Of a stretch of DNA of 64,000 bases, positions 17,212-26,671 are shown piece by piece. Below the pieces are notes generated by a model, which saw only the letters and a program-made list of their open reading frames with translations, did not search any database and was not told the origin of the DNA. The DNA lies in NCBI RefSeq assembly GCF_900177615.1, contig NZ_FXAP01000006.1, positions 186,001-250,000 on the forward strand, in the 5' to 3' direction. Position numbers and translations under genes: made by a program. The stretch comes from Plantibacter flavus. GTDB taxonomy: Bacteria > Actinomycetota > Actinomycetes > Actinomycetales > Microbacteriaceae. The number at the start of each line of letters is the position of its first letter. Within the stretch, counting starts at the first letter, position 1.

Positions 17212-18579
17212 CTACGAGCCGAGGGCCACGATCTCGTTCCGAGATTGGCCTCGTTGTGGCCAACGGCCGAGGGACTGCCGATACTCCGTAGCTTCGGCGC
17301 TGTCGGAGAATTCGAGGATGTTGCCGACCTTCTGCAGGAGAACATCGCGCACCTCTGCCGGGCTAGCGAAGAAGAACTCCTTTCGAGGGTTGGCCTGATT
17401 CAGAGCCCGGTCTGCAAAATGCTTGTGCAGCTCGTTCTCCAGGGTGACGGCGTCTTCCGAGAAGAACAAGGTGTGGGTGTCGAACCGGAACGGCACCGAA
17501 GCTCCACTGAGCTCGGAGATTCTGTCGGTCGGAGTCAGCCGACGAGTGAGTCCGATCTTCACGACGTCGGGGCCGAACGCTCCCTCGTTTGAGATGACGT
17601 AGATGTATCCGGCACGGATGTTCGCGGCTCGGAAGTCGTTGTCAGCGATCGCCTCGTCGATAGCCCCGAGACGACGGAGGAGATCCTCATCGGTCTGCCC
17701 TTGGTTCTGGAGGGCAGCGAGCGTGTTGACCAGGTGAGCGCGCTCTTTGTCCAGACGTGCTCGCTCATCGTCGAGTTCCTTCTGAACACGTTGCTCTTCC
17801 TTGATCCGTGCCCGCTCCTCCTTGGCTTCTTCCCGCTCAACCTGCTTCTTCATGAGCCAATCAGCGGTCAGCTCGATCTCCTTCTCTCGAAGTCGATGGA
17901 ACTCGTCACTGATCCGCATCTCCATCAGCGCACCAAGCTTCGCGATCGCGGTGCGAGACGACTCGAGACGCTTCTTCGCGGTCACGACGTTTCCCGCACG
18001 AAGTGTCCGGAGCGCGTTGTCGGCTTCGGAGTTGTAGGCACGCAACATGAGCTTGGCGAGATCCGAGGTCATGCGCTTGCCCTGAGCTAGGGAGTTGTTG
18101 AACGTGAAGAGTTCGGACTTCTCGATCGCGCGGTCGTCCCGAACGAGCGAGGCGATGCGAGCCTCGATCGCTTGGAGCCGCAATTGGTAAGCGGCAGCGG
18201 TCTCGAGAGGATGGTGGAAACGGTAGATGCCCACCGACTGCAGGACTCGTGCGTCGTCGAGTTCTACGAGGTCGTCTGTATGCCCGATGGCCAACTTCTG
18301 GCGCAGGGCGGCGTTCTCACGCTCGAGTTCCTGGATGCGGACGGAGGTTGCTGCATTCGTCGAGGTATTCGGCGTCTGCGGCGTGGTCACGGTTGTCGGA
18401 GCCACTGCGGCTGGTGCTTCGGCTTCGCGTCCTTCATTCGGATCGATCCACAGTGCCCAACCGGCTGGGGCAGGTGGCCAACTCGGATCTGGCGTCCAGC
18501 TCGCGGGCGGCCTCCATCCGGCGGGAGGCTTCGGCCATCCCGGCGGCGGGTTGAAGATCATCGATCCGTTATCCGTCAT
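17212..18579 (-). CDS. DUF4041 / T5orf172-type GIY-YIG nuclease-like protein
   Basis: 455 aa. Order: a W/P-rich N-terminus with repeated P-x-G-W and P-x-W units (residues 1-45), a short coiled coil (about 80-100), a DUF4041 region (about 110-290, with AYQLRLQAIEARIASL and a long charged helix EREEAKEERARIKEEQRVQK), and a GIY-YIG domain of the T5orf172/Mug113 type (about 325-420). In the last, GYIYVISNE gives the GIY/YIG-like strands, VKIGLTRR the catalytic Arg region, and ENELHKHFADRALN the Glu-containing helix. It would cleave or bind DNA. The start overlaps the stop of the upstream gene as ATGA, so translation is coupled. Such DUF4041-T5orf172 proteins occur in phages and accessory islands; the cellular role is unknown. 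Confidence 0.8.
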   Translation of the reverse strand: MTDNGSMIFNPPPGWPKPPAGWRPPASWTPDPSWPPAPAGWALWIDPNEGREAEAPAAVAPTTVTTPQTPNTSTNAATSVRIQELERENAALRQKLAIGHTDDLVELDDARVLQSVGIYRFHHPLETAAAYQLRLQAIEARIASLVRDDRAIEKSELFTFNNSLAQGKRMTSDLAKLMLRAYNSEADNALRTLRAGNVVTAKKRLESSRTAIAKLGALMEMRISDEFHRLREKEIELTADWLMKKQVEREEAKEERARIKEEQRVQKELDDERARLDKERAHLVNTLAALQNQGQTDEDLLRRLGAIDEAIADNDFRAANIRAGYIYVISNEGAFGPDVVKIGLTRRLTPTDRISELSGASVPFRFDTHTLFFSEDAVTLENELHKHFADRALNQANPRKEFFFASPAEVRDVLLQKVGNILEFSDSAEATEYRQSLGRWPQRGQSRNEIVALGS

Positions 18580-19823
18580 GCTCGGCGAACCCCGCTGCCG
18601 TCGACCGCGATGAGCCCGTGCGGGTTCTTCGACACGACTGCGCGAAGGTGTTCCAGGGTTGCGGGCGGAACGACCGCGGCCAGATCCAGCTTCAGGAACT
18701 CGTCGCGAGAGACGGCCAGGGCGAGGAACTGCACGTAGGTCTCGCGCCCGGTCGCCGGGTTGATCGTCTCGGTGCCCAATTCGAGCGACACATTGTGGAT
18801 GAGGGCGCGCCGATCGGCTTCGAAGACTTCGTGGACGCTCCGCAGTCCGACGTTGTGAACGATTGCCGCGTATCGATCTTTCACCTCCTTCGCCGCCAGC
18901 GGAGACGCGGAGATCTCATCTGACGCCTTGACGTACCGATAGCCCTTGGTCGTCGGGATCTGGTCCGGCCCAGGGATGGTCACTCGCAGACTGAGTTCGG
19001 CTGTCGATGGTTCGAACGTCGCGTTGGTGTCGACCGTGAACCACTCCGGGTAGACCGAGTTCGCCATGACGATGCCGACATACTCCTGGACGGCTTCTAC
19101 TGTGCCGTAGCCGAGACCGGTGATGAGCTGGTCCAGCTCGGCGTTCCGCTGGGCTGCGGCAGTCTCGCGCGCTTCGCACTCCTGCGTGTACTTGGATTCT
19201 TCGAATGCGAGCCGTCCACGACGCTTCTGCTCCGCAGACTCGTATGCCGCCTGTTGTGCCGCACGCTGTTGCGGGAGTCCAGCGACCGCCGCCTGCCAGG
19301 CGTAATAGTCGGCTGCATAGCGTGCTTCCACTGCTGCCTGTGCCTCGGCGAGCTTCCGCTTCTTGCCGAACATCCCGACCGGCTCCTGGGCGGCGTACTT
19401 GACCGGCAGCGGGGGATCGGGGATCGGGGTGGGAGCGGATGTCGGGACTCGCAGATCGACTCGAGGGAACGGTGGGTGTTCAACTCGGACACGCAGCTCC
19501 TCGAGGTCGACGTAGTCGTCGACATCCAGTGTGGCGCTGAGCAGCCCGTCGATCTCTGCGTACTGATCGCGCAGATCCGCGTTCCGTTGATCCACCTCGG
19601 CCTGCATCGCGGCGACGTGCGCGGCTGCCGCTTCCTTCTCAAGGCGCTTGCGATCGGCCTCTGACGCGCGAGCTGCGGCGAGCTGCGCTCGTTCGGCCGC
19701 GCGTTGCGCTTGTTCCACCTGGCGAACGTTCGCGTTGTGTTGTCGAACTGCGTTGCGTTGTCGCTGCTCCGCGAGCCTCGTCTGGTGCTGCATCTCCGCC
19801 AAGAACCCACGCCGTCGTGCCAT
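18576..19823 (-). CDS. coiled-coil protein with C-terminal domain found in restriction-system proteins
   Basis: 415 aa from the ATG at 19821-19823, just after GGGGAG; an in-frame GTG 24 bases further up lacks a site. Residues 1-100 are a highly charged coiled coil (RQVEQAQRAAERAQLAAARA). A linker (PTSAPTPIPDPPLPVKYAAQ) and a second helical stretch follow. The final 170 residues are a mixed fold (PGPDQIPTTKGYRYVKASDE, RYAAIVHNVGLRSVHEVFEA, VSKNPHGLIAVDGSGVRRA). From memory this C-terminal block precedes an Mrr-like nuclease domain in some actinobacterial restriction proteins; here no nuclease follows, and the overlapping next gene supplies a GIY-YIG domain instead. That makes a two-gene effector pair plausible. 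Function not established. Confidence 0.7.
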   Translation of the reverse strand: MARRRGFLAEMQHQTRLAEQRQRNAVRQHNANVRQVEQAQRAAERAQLAAARASEADRKRLEKEAAAAHVAAMQAEVDQRNADLRDQYAEIDGLLSATLDVDDYVDLEELRVRVEHPPFPRVDLRVPTSAPTPIPDPPLPVKYAAQEPVGMFGKKRKLAEAQAAVEARYAADYYAWQAAVAGLPQQRAAQQAAYESAEQKRRGRLAFEESKYTQECEARETAAAQRNAELDQLITGLGYGTVEAVQEYVGIVMANSVYPEWFTVDTNATFEPSTAELSLRVTIPGPDQIPTTKGYRYVKASDEISASPLAAKEVKDRYAAIVHNVGLRSVHEVFEADRRALIHNVSLELGTETINPATGRETYVQFLALAVSRDEFLKLDLAAVVPPATLEHLRAVVSKNPHGLIAVDGSGVRRA

Positions 19824-20090
19824 TTTCTCCCCAATTCGGTCGTCCACATTGTATGTGGCGATGGGCCACGAGAGAGCGCGATCAGTCCTACGCGAGTATG
19901 GGCCTGCGGGTGCGCGCCGCGACGGTGATGCGGGCTCGCGGTCCGTCGTGCCAGGCGTGCGCGAGCGTGAGCACGTCCCGCCTGGGAAGCCACCCGCCGT
20001 TCACCTCCCGGTCACCGCCGCTCCTCCACCCGGCCACCCCACGCCGATGGGATGGGACACGATCCCCGTCCCTTCGTGCCCTGGAGACCC

Positions 20091-23000
20091 ATGCCCCGCC
20101 TCAACCGTGTGTTGACGATGACCGCCGCGTGCGCCATCGGTGCAACCGCCCTCATCGCGACGCCCGCCGCCGCCATCGCCGCCCCAGCGCCGGGGCTCCA
20201 GATCAACGAGGTCGAGTCCTCCGATGGCGTCCCCGGAGACTGGATCGAGTTCACCAACACCGCAACGACCGCCGTCACGCTCGACGGCTGGGTCGTGAAG
20301 GACAACAAGGACGAGAGCAACTACACGTTCCCGGCCGGTACCGTCGTCGAGCCCGGTGCTTTCCTCGTCGTCGACGAGGACCAGCTCGGCTTCGGTCTCG
20401 GCAAGGCGGACTCGGTCCGCCTGTTCGACCCGACCGCGGCGATCGCCGACGAATACTCGTGGACCGCACACGCGCCGGTCACCTACGGCGTCACCGCCGA
20501 CCGCGCCGGCTGGGCCGAGACCACCGAGTCGACGAAGGGTGCCGCGAACGTCTTCACCGCACCCGAGGTCCCGGAGACCGACGGTGAGATCCGCATCAAC
20601 GAGATCGACTCCCAGCCATCCGACTGGGTCGAGTTCTTCAACCCCGGCACGACGGCGCTCGACATCTCGCGCTACGAGATCCGCGACAACTCCGACGACC
20701 ACCGCTGGCAGTTCCTGCCCGGCACGTCGATCGCCCCCGGCGAGTTCCTCGTGGTCGACGAAGCGACGATCGGCCTGGTCGGCGGCACCGAGACGCAGGG
20801 AGCGTTCCGCGACCCGATCGGTATCGGTAGCGCCGACGAGATCCGCCTGTTCGACGCGACCGGCACGCTCGTCGACCGCTCGGGAACGTGGAGCGGCCAC
20901 GCGGCCATCGACGGTGACTTCATCGCCGCCACGCTCGCCCGCTGCCCCGACGGTGAAGACGACTTCACGCTCGCACGCATCACGAAGGGCGCCGCGAACG
21001 ACTGCGTCCTCCCGAACGTCACGATCAACGAGGTCGAATCCGACAAGGACACGACCGACTGGGTCGAGATCGTCAACCTCGAGGCGACGGCGCTGGACAT
21101 CTCCGGCTGGACGCTCATGGACAACGACCCGGTGGGTCACGCCACCGACACGACTCCGCTGCCCGCGGGCACGATCCTCGAGCCGGGCGCCTACTTCGTC
21201 TTCGATCAGAACGTGAACTTCGCGTTCGGGCTCGGCAACGGCGACACCACCACCGTGCGGAACGCCGCCGGCGCGACGGTCGCCGAGTACACCTACGCGG
21301 CCCACGCGGACGGCGTCTTCGCGCGCTGCCCCGACGGCACGGGCGAGTTCGTCGACACCGCCGTCTCCACCAAGGGTCTGCGCAACGCCTGCGGCAACCC
21401 GGTGCGCATCAACGAGGTCGAGTCCGACGGCGGATCGCCCGACGACTGGATCGAGCTCGTCAACCCGACGACCGCCGCGCTCGACGTCTCCGGCATCGTC
21501 GTGAAGGACGATGACGACACCCACGCCTACGCCATCCCCACCGGCACGAGCATCGCGGCAGGCGGCTACCTCGTCATCGAGCGCGCAGCCCTCGGCTTCG
21601 GGCTGGGCGGCGGTGACACGGTCCGCCTGTTCGAGGGCGACGCACTGCTCGACTCGACCACCTGGGGCGAGGGACACCCGGCGAACACCTGGGGACGCTG
21701 CCCCGACGCGACCGGCGCCTTCGCTGCGACGGCCGAGGCCACCAAGGGGGCGGCCAACGTCTGCGCCGGTGAGATCCCGGTCGGTCCGTGGCCCGGTTCG
21801 CCCGACGTGACGGTGCTCGACACCACGCCGATGTTCCTTGAGGACAGCTCCGGCCTCGACACCCAGGTCACCGCCGACGGTGCGTTCCTCTGGGCGGTCG
21901 ACAACGGCACCGGCTCGTTCTGGAAGCTCGCGATCAACGCCGACGGTTCGGTCTCGTTCGTCGACGGTTGGGAGCAGGGCAAGCGGGCCCGCTTCCAGAA
22001 GGACGCGTCGAACTCGTCTGCTGCGGGTCCTGATACCGAGGGCATCACGGTCGACGGCGCAGGTTCCGTCTACGTCGGTGTCGAGCGCGACAACAGCGTG
22101 AAGGGCACGACGCTCAACGCCGTGCTCAAGGTCGACCCGAACGCGCCCGGCCCCGACGTCGTCGCCTCCGAGGAGTGGGACCTCACGGCCCTGCTGCCGA
22201 CGGTCGGCGCGAACCTCGGTGTCGAGGCCGTCGAGTGGGTGGCCGACGGCGACCTCGTCGGCAAGCTCTTCGACGACAACACGAAGGCGACGTACGACCC
22301 GGCGGACTACGCGGGCCACGGTGACGGACTGTTCTTCGTCGGCGTCGAGGACACCGGCGACGTGTACGCGTTCGCACTGAACGCCGACGGCTCGGCCACG
22401 CTGATCTCGACGATCGACCCGGGCCTCCCGGCGGTCATGGCGCTCGACTACGACACGACGCTCGGCGTGCTGTGGGCCGTATGCGACGACGGCTGTGCAG
22501 GTACCGGTGCGCAGATCACGTTGAACGGGACTGAGCAGCCGGGGATCGCTCAGGTCGAGCGTCCGGCGGGCCTGCCCAACCTCAACAACGAGGGCTTCGC
22601 GACCGCGCCGGCCTCCCTGTCGGTCGACGGCAAGCGTCCCGTGTACTGGTTCGCCGACGGCTACGCTTCCGAGGCCCTGCGTCTCGGGTCGCTGCCCGGA
22701 ACGACCACGCCGCCCGTGACGCCCCCGACCGGTGGGGTCACGCCACTGCCCGGGACGAGCCTCACCGAGGCCAACCGCGGTGCGATCACGCTGGCGGACA
22801 CCGTGCGGCGGGGCGAGACCGTGACGGTCGGCCTCGAGGACCGCTTCGCTGCGACGGCCGTCGAGGTGTGGCTGTACTCGACGCCGGCGCGAATCGCCAC
22901 CGGCACGACGAACGCCGCTGGTGACCTGCTGGCGACGATCCCGGCCGACGCGACGCTGGGTGGCCACCGGGTCGCGGTCTACGCGGCGGACGGCTCGCTC

Positions 23001-23180
23001 ATCGGCTGGACCGAGGTGCGGATCGTCGCGGCAGACGGGACGAGCGTCGACGGTTCGGCGTCGGGTGGGGCGCTCGCGACGACGGGTACCGAGCTGCCGT
23101 TCGGCACGATCGGTGCGGGGGTCCTGCTGGTCCTCCTCGGTGGTGTCCTCGTCGCAATGCGGAAGCGCCGCGCCGCCTGA
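20091..23180 (+). CDS. secreted surface protein with four lamin-tail (LTD) repeats and LAXTG-type sorting signal
   Basis: 1029 aa from ATG 20091 (GGAGA 3-4 bases ahead of CCC-ATG). A signal peptide (about residues 1-32, ending AAAIAAP) is followed by four LTD repeats of about 130 residues, each opening with a variant of I-N-E-V-E-S followed by D-W-I/V-E (near residues 39, 168, 312 and 441). The second to fourth repeats end in CPD...TKGAANxC-like pairs that may form disulfides. A beta-propeller-like region (about 565-860; FLWAVDNGTGSFWKL, HGDGLFFVGVEDTGDVYAF) and an Ig-like segment follow. The C-terminus is LATTG, a membrane helix and KRRAA, the layout used by class E sortases (LAXTG). It is anchored on the wall; LTDs and propellers in secreted proteins often accompany nucleases or phosphoesterases, but no catalytic motif was seen. 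Confidence 0.88.
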   Translation: MPRLNRVLTMTAACAIGATALIATPAAAIAAPAPGLQINEVESSDGVPGDWIEFTNTATTAVTLDGWVVKDNKDESNYTFPAGTVVEPGAFLVVDEDQLGFGLGKADSVRLFDPTAAIADEYSWTAHAPVTYGVTADRAGWAETTESTKGAANVFTAPEVPETDGEIRINEIDSQPSDWVEFFNPGTTALDISRYEIRDNSDDHRWQFLPGTSIAPGEFLVVDEATIGLVGGTETQGAFRDPIGIGSADEIRLFDATGTLVDRSGTWSGHAAIDGDFIAATLARCPDGEDDFTLARITKGAANDCVLPNVTINEVESDKDTTDWVEIVNLEATALDISGWTLMDNDPVGHATDTTPLPAGTILEPGAYFVFDQNVNFAFGLGNGDTTTVRNAAGATVAEYTYAAHADGVFARCPDGTGEFVDTAVSTKGLRNACGNPVRINEVESDGGSPDDWIELVNPTTAALDVSGIVVKDDDDTHAYAIPTGTSIAAGGYLVIERAALGFGLGGGDTVRLFEGDALLDSTTWGEGHPANTWGRCPDATGAFAATAEATKGAANVCAGEIPVGPWPGSPDVTVLDTTPMFLEDSSGLDTQVTADGAFLWAVDNGTGSFWKLAINADGSVSFVDGWEQGKRARFQKDASNSSAAGPDTEGITVDGAGSVYVGVERDNSVKGTTLNAVLKVDPNAPGPDVVASEEWDLTALLPTVGANLGVEAVEWVADGDLVGKLFDDNTKATYDPADYAGHGDGLFFVGVEDTGDVYAFALNADGSATLISTIDPGLPAVMALDYDTTLGVLWAVCDDGCAGTGAQITLNGTEQPGIAQVERPAGLPNLNNEGFATAPASLSVDGKRPVYWFADGYASEALRLGSLPGTTTPPVTPPTGGVTPLPGTSLTEANRGAITLADTVRRGETVTVGLEDRFAATAVEVWLYSTPARIATGTTNAAGDLLATIPADATLGGHRVAVYAADGSLIGWTEVRIVAADGTSVDGSASGGALATTGTELPFGTIGAGVLLVLLGGVLVAMRKRRAA

Positions 23181-23202
23181 ACCTCCTGAACGGCTGACCA
23201 AG

Positions 23203-23235
23203 ACGGCCCCGATCGCGCGAGCGGATCGGGGCCGT
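23203..23235 (+). terminator. GC-rich hairpin after the LTD surface-protein gene
   Basis: ACGGCCCCGATC pairs perfectly with GATCGGGGCCGT around a 9-nt loop, 22 bases past the stop. No T-run follows, as is common in actinobacteria. Confidence 0.75.
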
Positions 23236-23310
23236 TCCTGGTGAACCTCCGGTATCATCATCTGAAGTTTCAGATATGAGATCGAGCCCCCTGGGGGCGA
23301 AGGGGGAAAT

Positions 23311-25758
23311 ATGACGAACGACGCACCACGTTCTCAGACCGATAATGCTCAGCCGGTCGACAATCGATCCGCCGCCGGCGTGACTCCGGCAACCGCGCCA
23401 GAGGCTCGTACCGCACCTGAACAGACCTCCTCCCGGCACCGACAGTCGATCTGGCCGCGGATCGCTTGGGCCTCCGCGATCGCCGGGCTCGCCCTCGTCG
23501 CGGCGCTCATCGCTGCTGCCCACATCACCATGATCAGCAGTCTCGCCGTGCCGACCGATCAACGGGACCTCCTCGTCCTCAGCACGATCCCCGCCCAGCT
23601 CGTCGGGATGGCTGTCGGAGGCGTGTTGACCGTCGGCGTCTCCGGGTACGGTGTGGCAATGTCCGCATCAGTGCTGTGGATCCCGATCCCGCTCACGGCC
23701 GTGGTGACGGCGGTGCTGGTCGTCGGGGGTGCAGCAGATGAACATCGGAGGCCCACGGCGGTCGCGCACCGATGGATCTTCAGCGGCCTCAGTGGGTTCG
23801 TCCTCTCGCTGTCGGTGTTGCTACTCACAGCGGTCTCGTCGCTCTCGAACGCTGCAGACGCGGTGCGGGTCACGGCCAGCGCGGCATCGCCGACCGCCGG
23901 GCTCGGAGCACTCGTGCTCGGGACGCTGGCATCGTTCCTCGGCCGGGCCATCGTGCACGCTCGCGCGGCCGGCAGACCGCTGACCCAACGCGGCGGACCC
24001 GCCCTGCGTGCATGTTGGTCGGCGATGGGTGCAGCCGCGCTGTACGCCGCCGTCGGTGTCCTCATCGCCGGGGTGGCTGCCATCATCTGGGCGGTGACCG
24101 CCGCGCCCGAGCCGTCGGTCGCGTTCACCGGAGCGCTCTGGGCGCCGACAGCAGGACTCGTCGCCCTCGCGCTGATGAACCTGTCGGCGGTCACGGTGAG
24201 CGGCGGCGGCGCTCTCGTGGACGCAGTGGTGCCCGAGGGTGCGCCGTGGCTGCCGTCGATCGCGCCGCTCTGGGTCGTCGTCGTAGCGATCATCGTCGCG
24301 CTCGGCCTCATCGTCTTGGCGGCGACCGTGCTCCGACTCCGCCGCCCGGCCACGGCGAACGTCGGGGTGGCCTGGCTCATCACCGTCGGTGTCTTCGGAT
24401 GCCTCGGTCTGCTCATCACCGTGTTTGGTGGAGCGACCGCTTGGAGCGATTCTCAAGCCGGCGGCTTCGGCTTGTTCGGGAGCATCTTCATGCAGGTCAT
24501 GCGCGGGACGGTGACCATCGGCGTCGCCCCGTGGACGTGCCTCATCTTCATGGTGGTCGGTGTCGGGGTCGAAGCAGCCTCCCGTCTCGTCGCGCCGTCG
24601 CTGATCGCAGTGCTGCCGGCGCGGCTGACGCGCGTTATCGCGGAGGCCGGCAAGGCACGATCTTCAGGGGTCTCCGTCGACGCTGCGGAGCCATCGTCTG
24701 CGGTCGTGTCGGCGTCACTCGAGTCCTCGACCCCGGATCCGCTGTCGCCGGAGCGGAAGCGGGCGGTCCGCACCGGTGTCGTCGTCGCGGGAAGCGTGCT
24801 CGTCCTGGCCGTCGGCGGATCGGTCGCCGTAGCCGTCCTCAACGATCAGGTCTTCAGCCCGACGCAGCAGGTACGGAACTACCTCGACGCGGTCGTCGCC
24901 GGGGATGCGTCTCGCGCCATGGAGCTGGCCGACATCAGCGCGAGTTCCAGCGATCGCGTCCTGCTCAGCGACGACGTCCTGCAGGCGACGACGTCACGCA
25001 TCACGGGGTATCGGGTCATCGAGGTGACGAGCGAGCAAGGTCGGACCGCTGTCGAGGTGGAGCTCGATCAGGACGGTCGCAAGATACGGAGCGACTACGG
25101 TCTCGTCGCAGAGGGCAAGGTCGGCCTCGTCTTCGATTCCTGGAGGCTCGAGACCGTCAGACTGCCGAGTCTGGCGCTCGAGCTGCCCGAGGGGATCGAC
25201 GAAGTGATGGTGAACGAGCAGCCGATCGATGTGTCGGATGTCATTCGAAGCGAATTGGGCACGGTGTCGCTTCCCGTCTTTCCCGGCGCCTACACCCTCG
25301 CCTTGCCTGAGGACTCCGAATGGGTCACCGGCTCCACGGCACGCCTATTGGCCACAGCGGAGGGTGGAAGGTCCCTCACTGAGGGTGCCCTGGAGCTCGA
25401 GCCGACGGAGGCGCTCGTCGAAGAAGTGGACCGGCAGGTCGACGAAGTCCTCGCCTCCTGCGCCGCGGCGACCACCTTGCGTCCCGACGGATGCCCCTTC
25501 TCGGTGTACGCCTTCACGGCGGACGTCAGCGATGTGCACTGGTCGATCACGAAGGAGCCCACCATCGAGATCACACAGCGCCTGCGAGGAGGCCTGGCGT
25601 TCACCACCGCTGAGAACGGTGAGGCAGCAGTGACCTACACGTCGAATGCGCGCTACTTCGGTGGACCAATGTCCGGCACGGATCGAATCTCCGTCGACGG
25701 GAAGATCGACCTCGATGGTGGTGCTCCGGTCGTCACGTTCGACACCTCGTGGTGGTGA
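23311..25758 (+). CDS. large multi-pass membrane protein with extracellular C-terminal domain, unknown
   Basis: 815 aa. GGGGGAAAT immediately precedes the ATG. After a polar Thr/Ser/Pro N-terminus, residues about 50-440 carry roughly nine to ten membrane helices. Residues 440-485 are cytoplasmic linker, and a final helix (about 488-512, VVVAGSVLVLAVGGSVAVAV) leads into an outer domain. Its first part (QQVRNYLDAVVAGDASRAMELADI) resembles DUF4878/NTF2-like lipoprotein domains often seen outside the membrane in Microbacteriaceae. Two cysteines (ASCAAATTLRPDGCPF) may form a disulfide. No transporter motif was recognised. An earlier in-frame start is not available. Confidence 0.8.
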   Translation: MTNDAPRSQTDNAQPVDNRSAAGVTPATAPEARTAPEQTSSRHRQSIWPRIAWASAIAGLALVAALIAAAHITMISSLAVPTDQRDLLVLSTIPAQLVGMAVGGVLTVGVSGYGVAMSASVLWIPIPLTAVVTAVLVVGGAADEHRRPTAVAHRWIFSGLSGFVLSLSVLLLTAVSSLSNAADAVRVTASAASPTAGLGALVLGTLASFLGRAIVHARAAGRPLTQRGGPALRACWSAMGAAALYAAVGVLIAGVAAIIWAVTAAPEPSVAFTGALWAPTAGLVALALMNLSAVTVSGGGALVDAVVPEGAPWLPSIAPLWVVVVAIIVALGLIVLAATVLRLRRPATANVGVAWLITVGVFGCLGLLITVFGGATAWSDSQAGGFGLFGSIFMQVMRGTVTIGVAPWTCLIFMVVGVGVEAASRLVAPSLIAVLPARLTRVIAEAGKARSSGVSVDAAEPSSAVVSASLESSTPDPLSPERKRAVRTGVVVAGSVLVLAVGGSVAVAVLNDQVFSPTQQVRNYLDAVVAGDASRAMELADISASSSDRVLLSDDVLQATTSRITGYRVIEVTSEQGRTAVEVELDQDGRKIRSDYGLVAEGKVGLVFDSWRLETVRLPSLALELPEGIDEVMVNEQPIDVSDVIRSELGTVSLPVFPGAYTLALPEDSEWVTGSTARLLATAEGGRSLTEGALELEPTEALVEEVDRQVDEVLASCAAATTLRPDGCPFSVYAFTADVSDVHWSITKEPTIEITQRLRGGLAFTTAENGEAAVTYTSNARYFGGPMSGTDRISVDGKIDLDGGAPVVTFDTSWW

Positions 25759-25837
25759 ACCGCGACCGGTCCGGCTGCGCGCGTCGTCGACGCAAGAGCC
25801 GGAGGCGCAGGTCGGGCCCGGGTGCGATGCTGGGTGG

Positions 25838-26659
25838 ATGGACGAGCATAGGAGGGCCGAGCATAGGAGGGCCGAGGGTGGTGTGACCGTCGGTCGGGCG
25901 GCGGCCGAGATCGGGGTCTCCGTGCGGACGCTGCACCACTGGGATGAACTCGGGGTCGCGCAGCCGTCCGGAAGGAACCAGAGCGGCTACCGATCGTACC
26001 TGTCCGTCGACATCGCCCGACTCCGCCGGGTCGTGCTCCTCCGCGACCTCGGTGTCCCGCTCGCTCGCATCCCCGCCCTGCTCACCGCGCCGGCCGCCGA
26101 ACGACGCGCGGAGCTCGCGGAGCGCCGGCGCGAACTCGGCGACACCATCGAGCGACTCGAAGCCGTCGCCCGGTCCGTCGACCGCCTGCTCGAAGCCGAC
26201 GAGCTCGGCGTGCTCGTCCCCGAGGACGAGCGCCAAGCGGTGTTCGGTGACGACTGGAACCCCACGATGGCCGAGACCGCGCGCACTCGCTGGGGTGACT
26301 CCGCACAGTGGGCCGAGTACGCCGAGCGGTCCGCGACCCGCACGCCGGACGACTGGCGGGCGCTGGTCGGGCCCATGCGCGACCTGGTCGACGAACTCGC
26401 CGAGGCCAAGCGCGCCGGTGTCGTCGCCGGAAGCGAGACGGCGAACACCCTCGCCGAACGGCATCGCGCCGCCCTCAGCGAGTACTTCCACTGCACGCCG
26501 TCCATGCACGTGATCACCGGTCGCCTCGCCCTCACGGAGCCCGGCATGGCCGACACCTACGACCGGATCGAGCCCGGCCTCGCCGAGTGGCTTTCGAACA
26601 TCATCGACGCGAACGCGCGCAGCCACGGCGTGGACCCCGACACCGCCGTCTGGGAGTGA
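25838..26659 (+). CDS. MerR-family regulator with TipAS-like ligand domain
   Basis: 273 aa. MerR winged helix (TVGRAAAEIGVSVRTLHHWD, about residues 17-85), a long coiled coil (about 90-130) and a C-terminal TipAS-type helical domain (ARTRWGDSAQWAEYAERSA; SEYFHCTPSMHVITGRLAL), the fold that binds thiopeptide-like drugs in TipA. The start is uncertain: the ATG at 25838 has only a weak site, while the GTG at 25883 follows two AGGAGG sites that lie in a tandem 15-base duplication (25847-25876). A GTG start would remove 15 residues ahead of the helix-turn-helix. It converges on the DUF2268 gene with 12 bases between stops. Regulated targets are not evident. Confidence 0.85.
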   Translation: MDEHRRAEHRRAEGGVTVGRAAAEIGVSVRTLHHWDELGVAQPSGRNQSGYRSYLSVDIARLRRVVLLRDLGVPLARIPALLTAPAAERRAELAERRRELGDTIERLEAVARSVDRLLEADELGVLVPEDERQAVFGDDWNPTMAETARTRWGDSAQWAEYAERSATRTPDDWRALVGPMRDLVDELAEAKRAGVVAGSETANTLAERHRAALSEYFHCTPSMHVITGRLALTEPGMADTYDRIEPGLAEWLSNIIDANARSHGVDPDTAVWE

Positions 26660-26671
26660 GGGCGATCCGCC

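Noticed and set aside
20001-23261. 1086-codon open frame opposite the LTD surface-protein gene
   Set aside because: Low-complexity Arg/Val/Asp sequence without domains; the plus strand has a signal peptide, four LTD repeats and a sorting signal.
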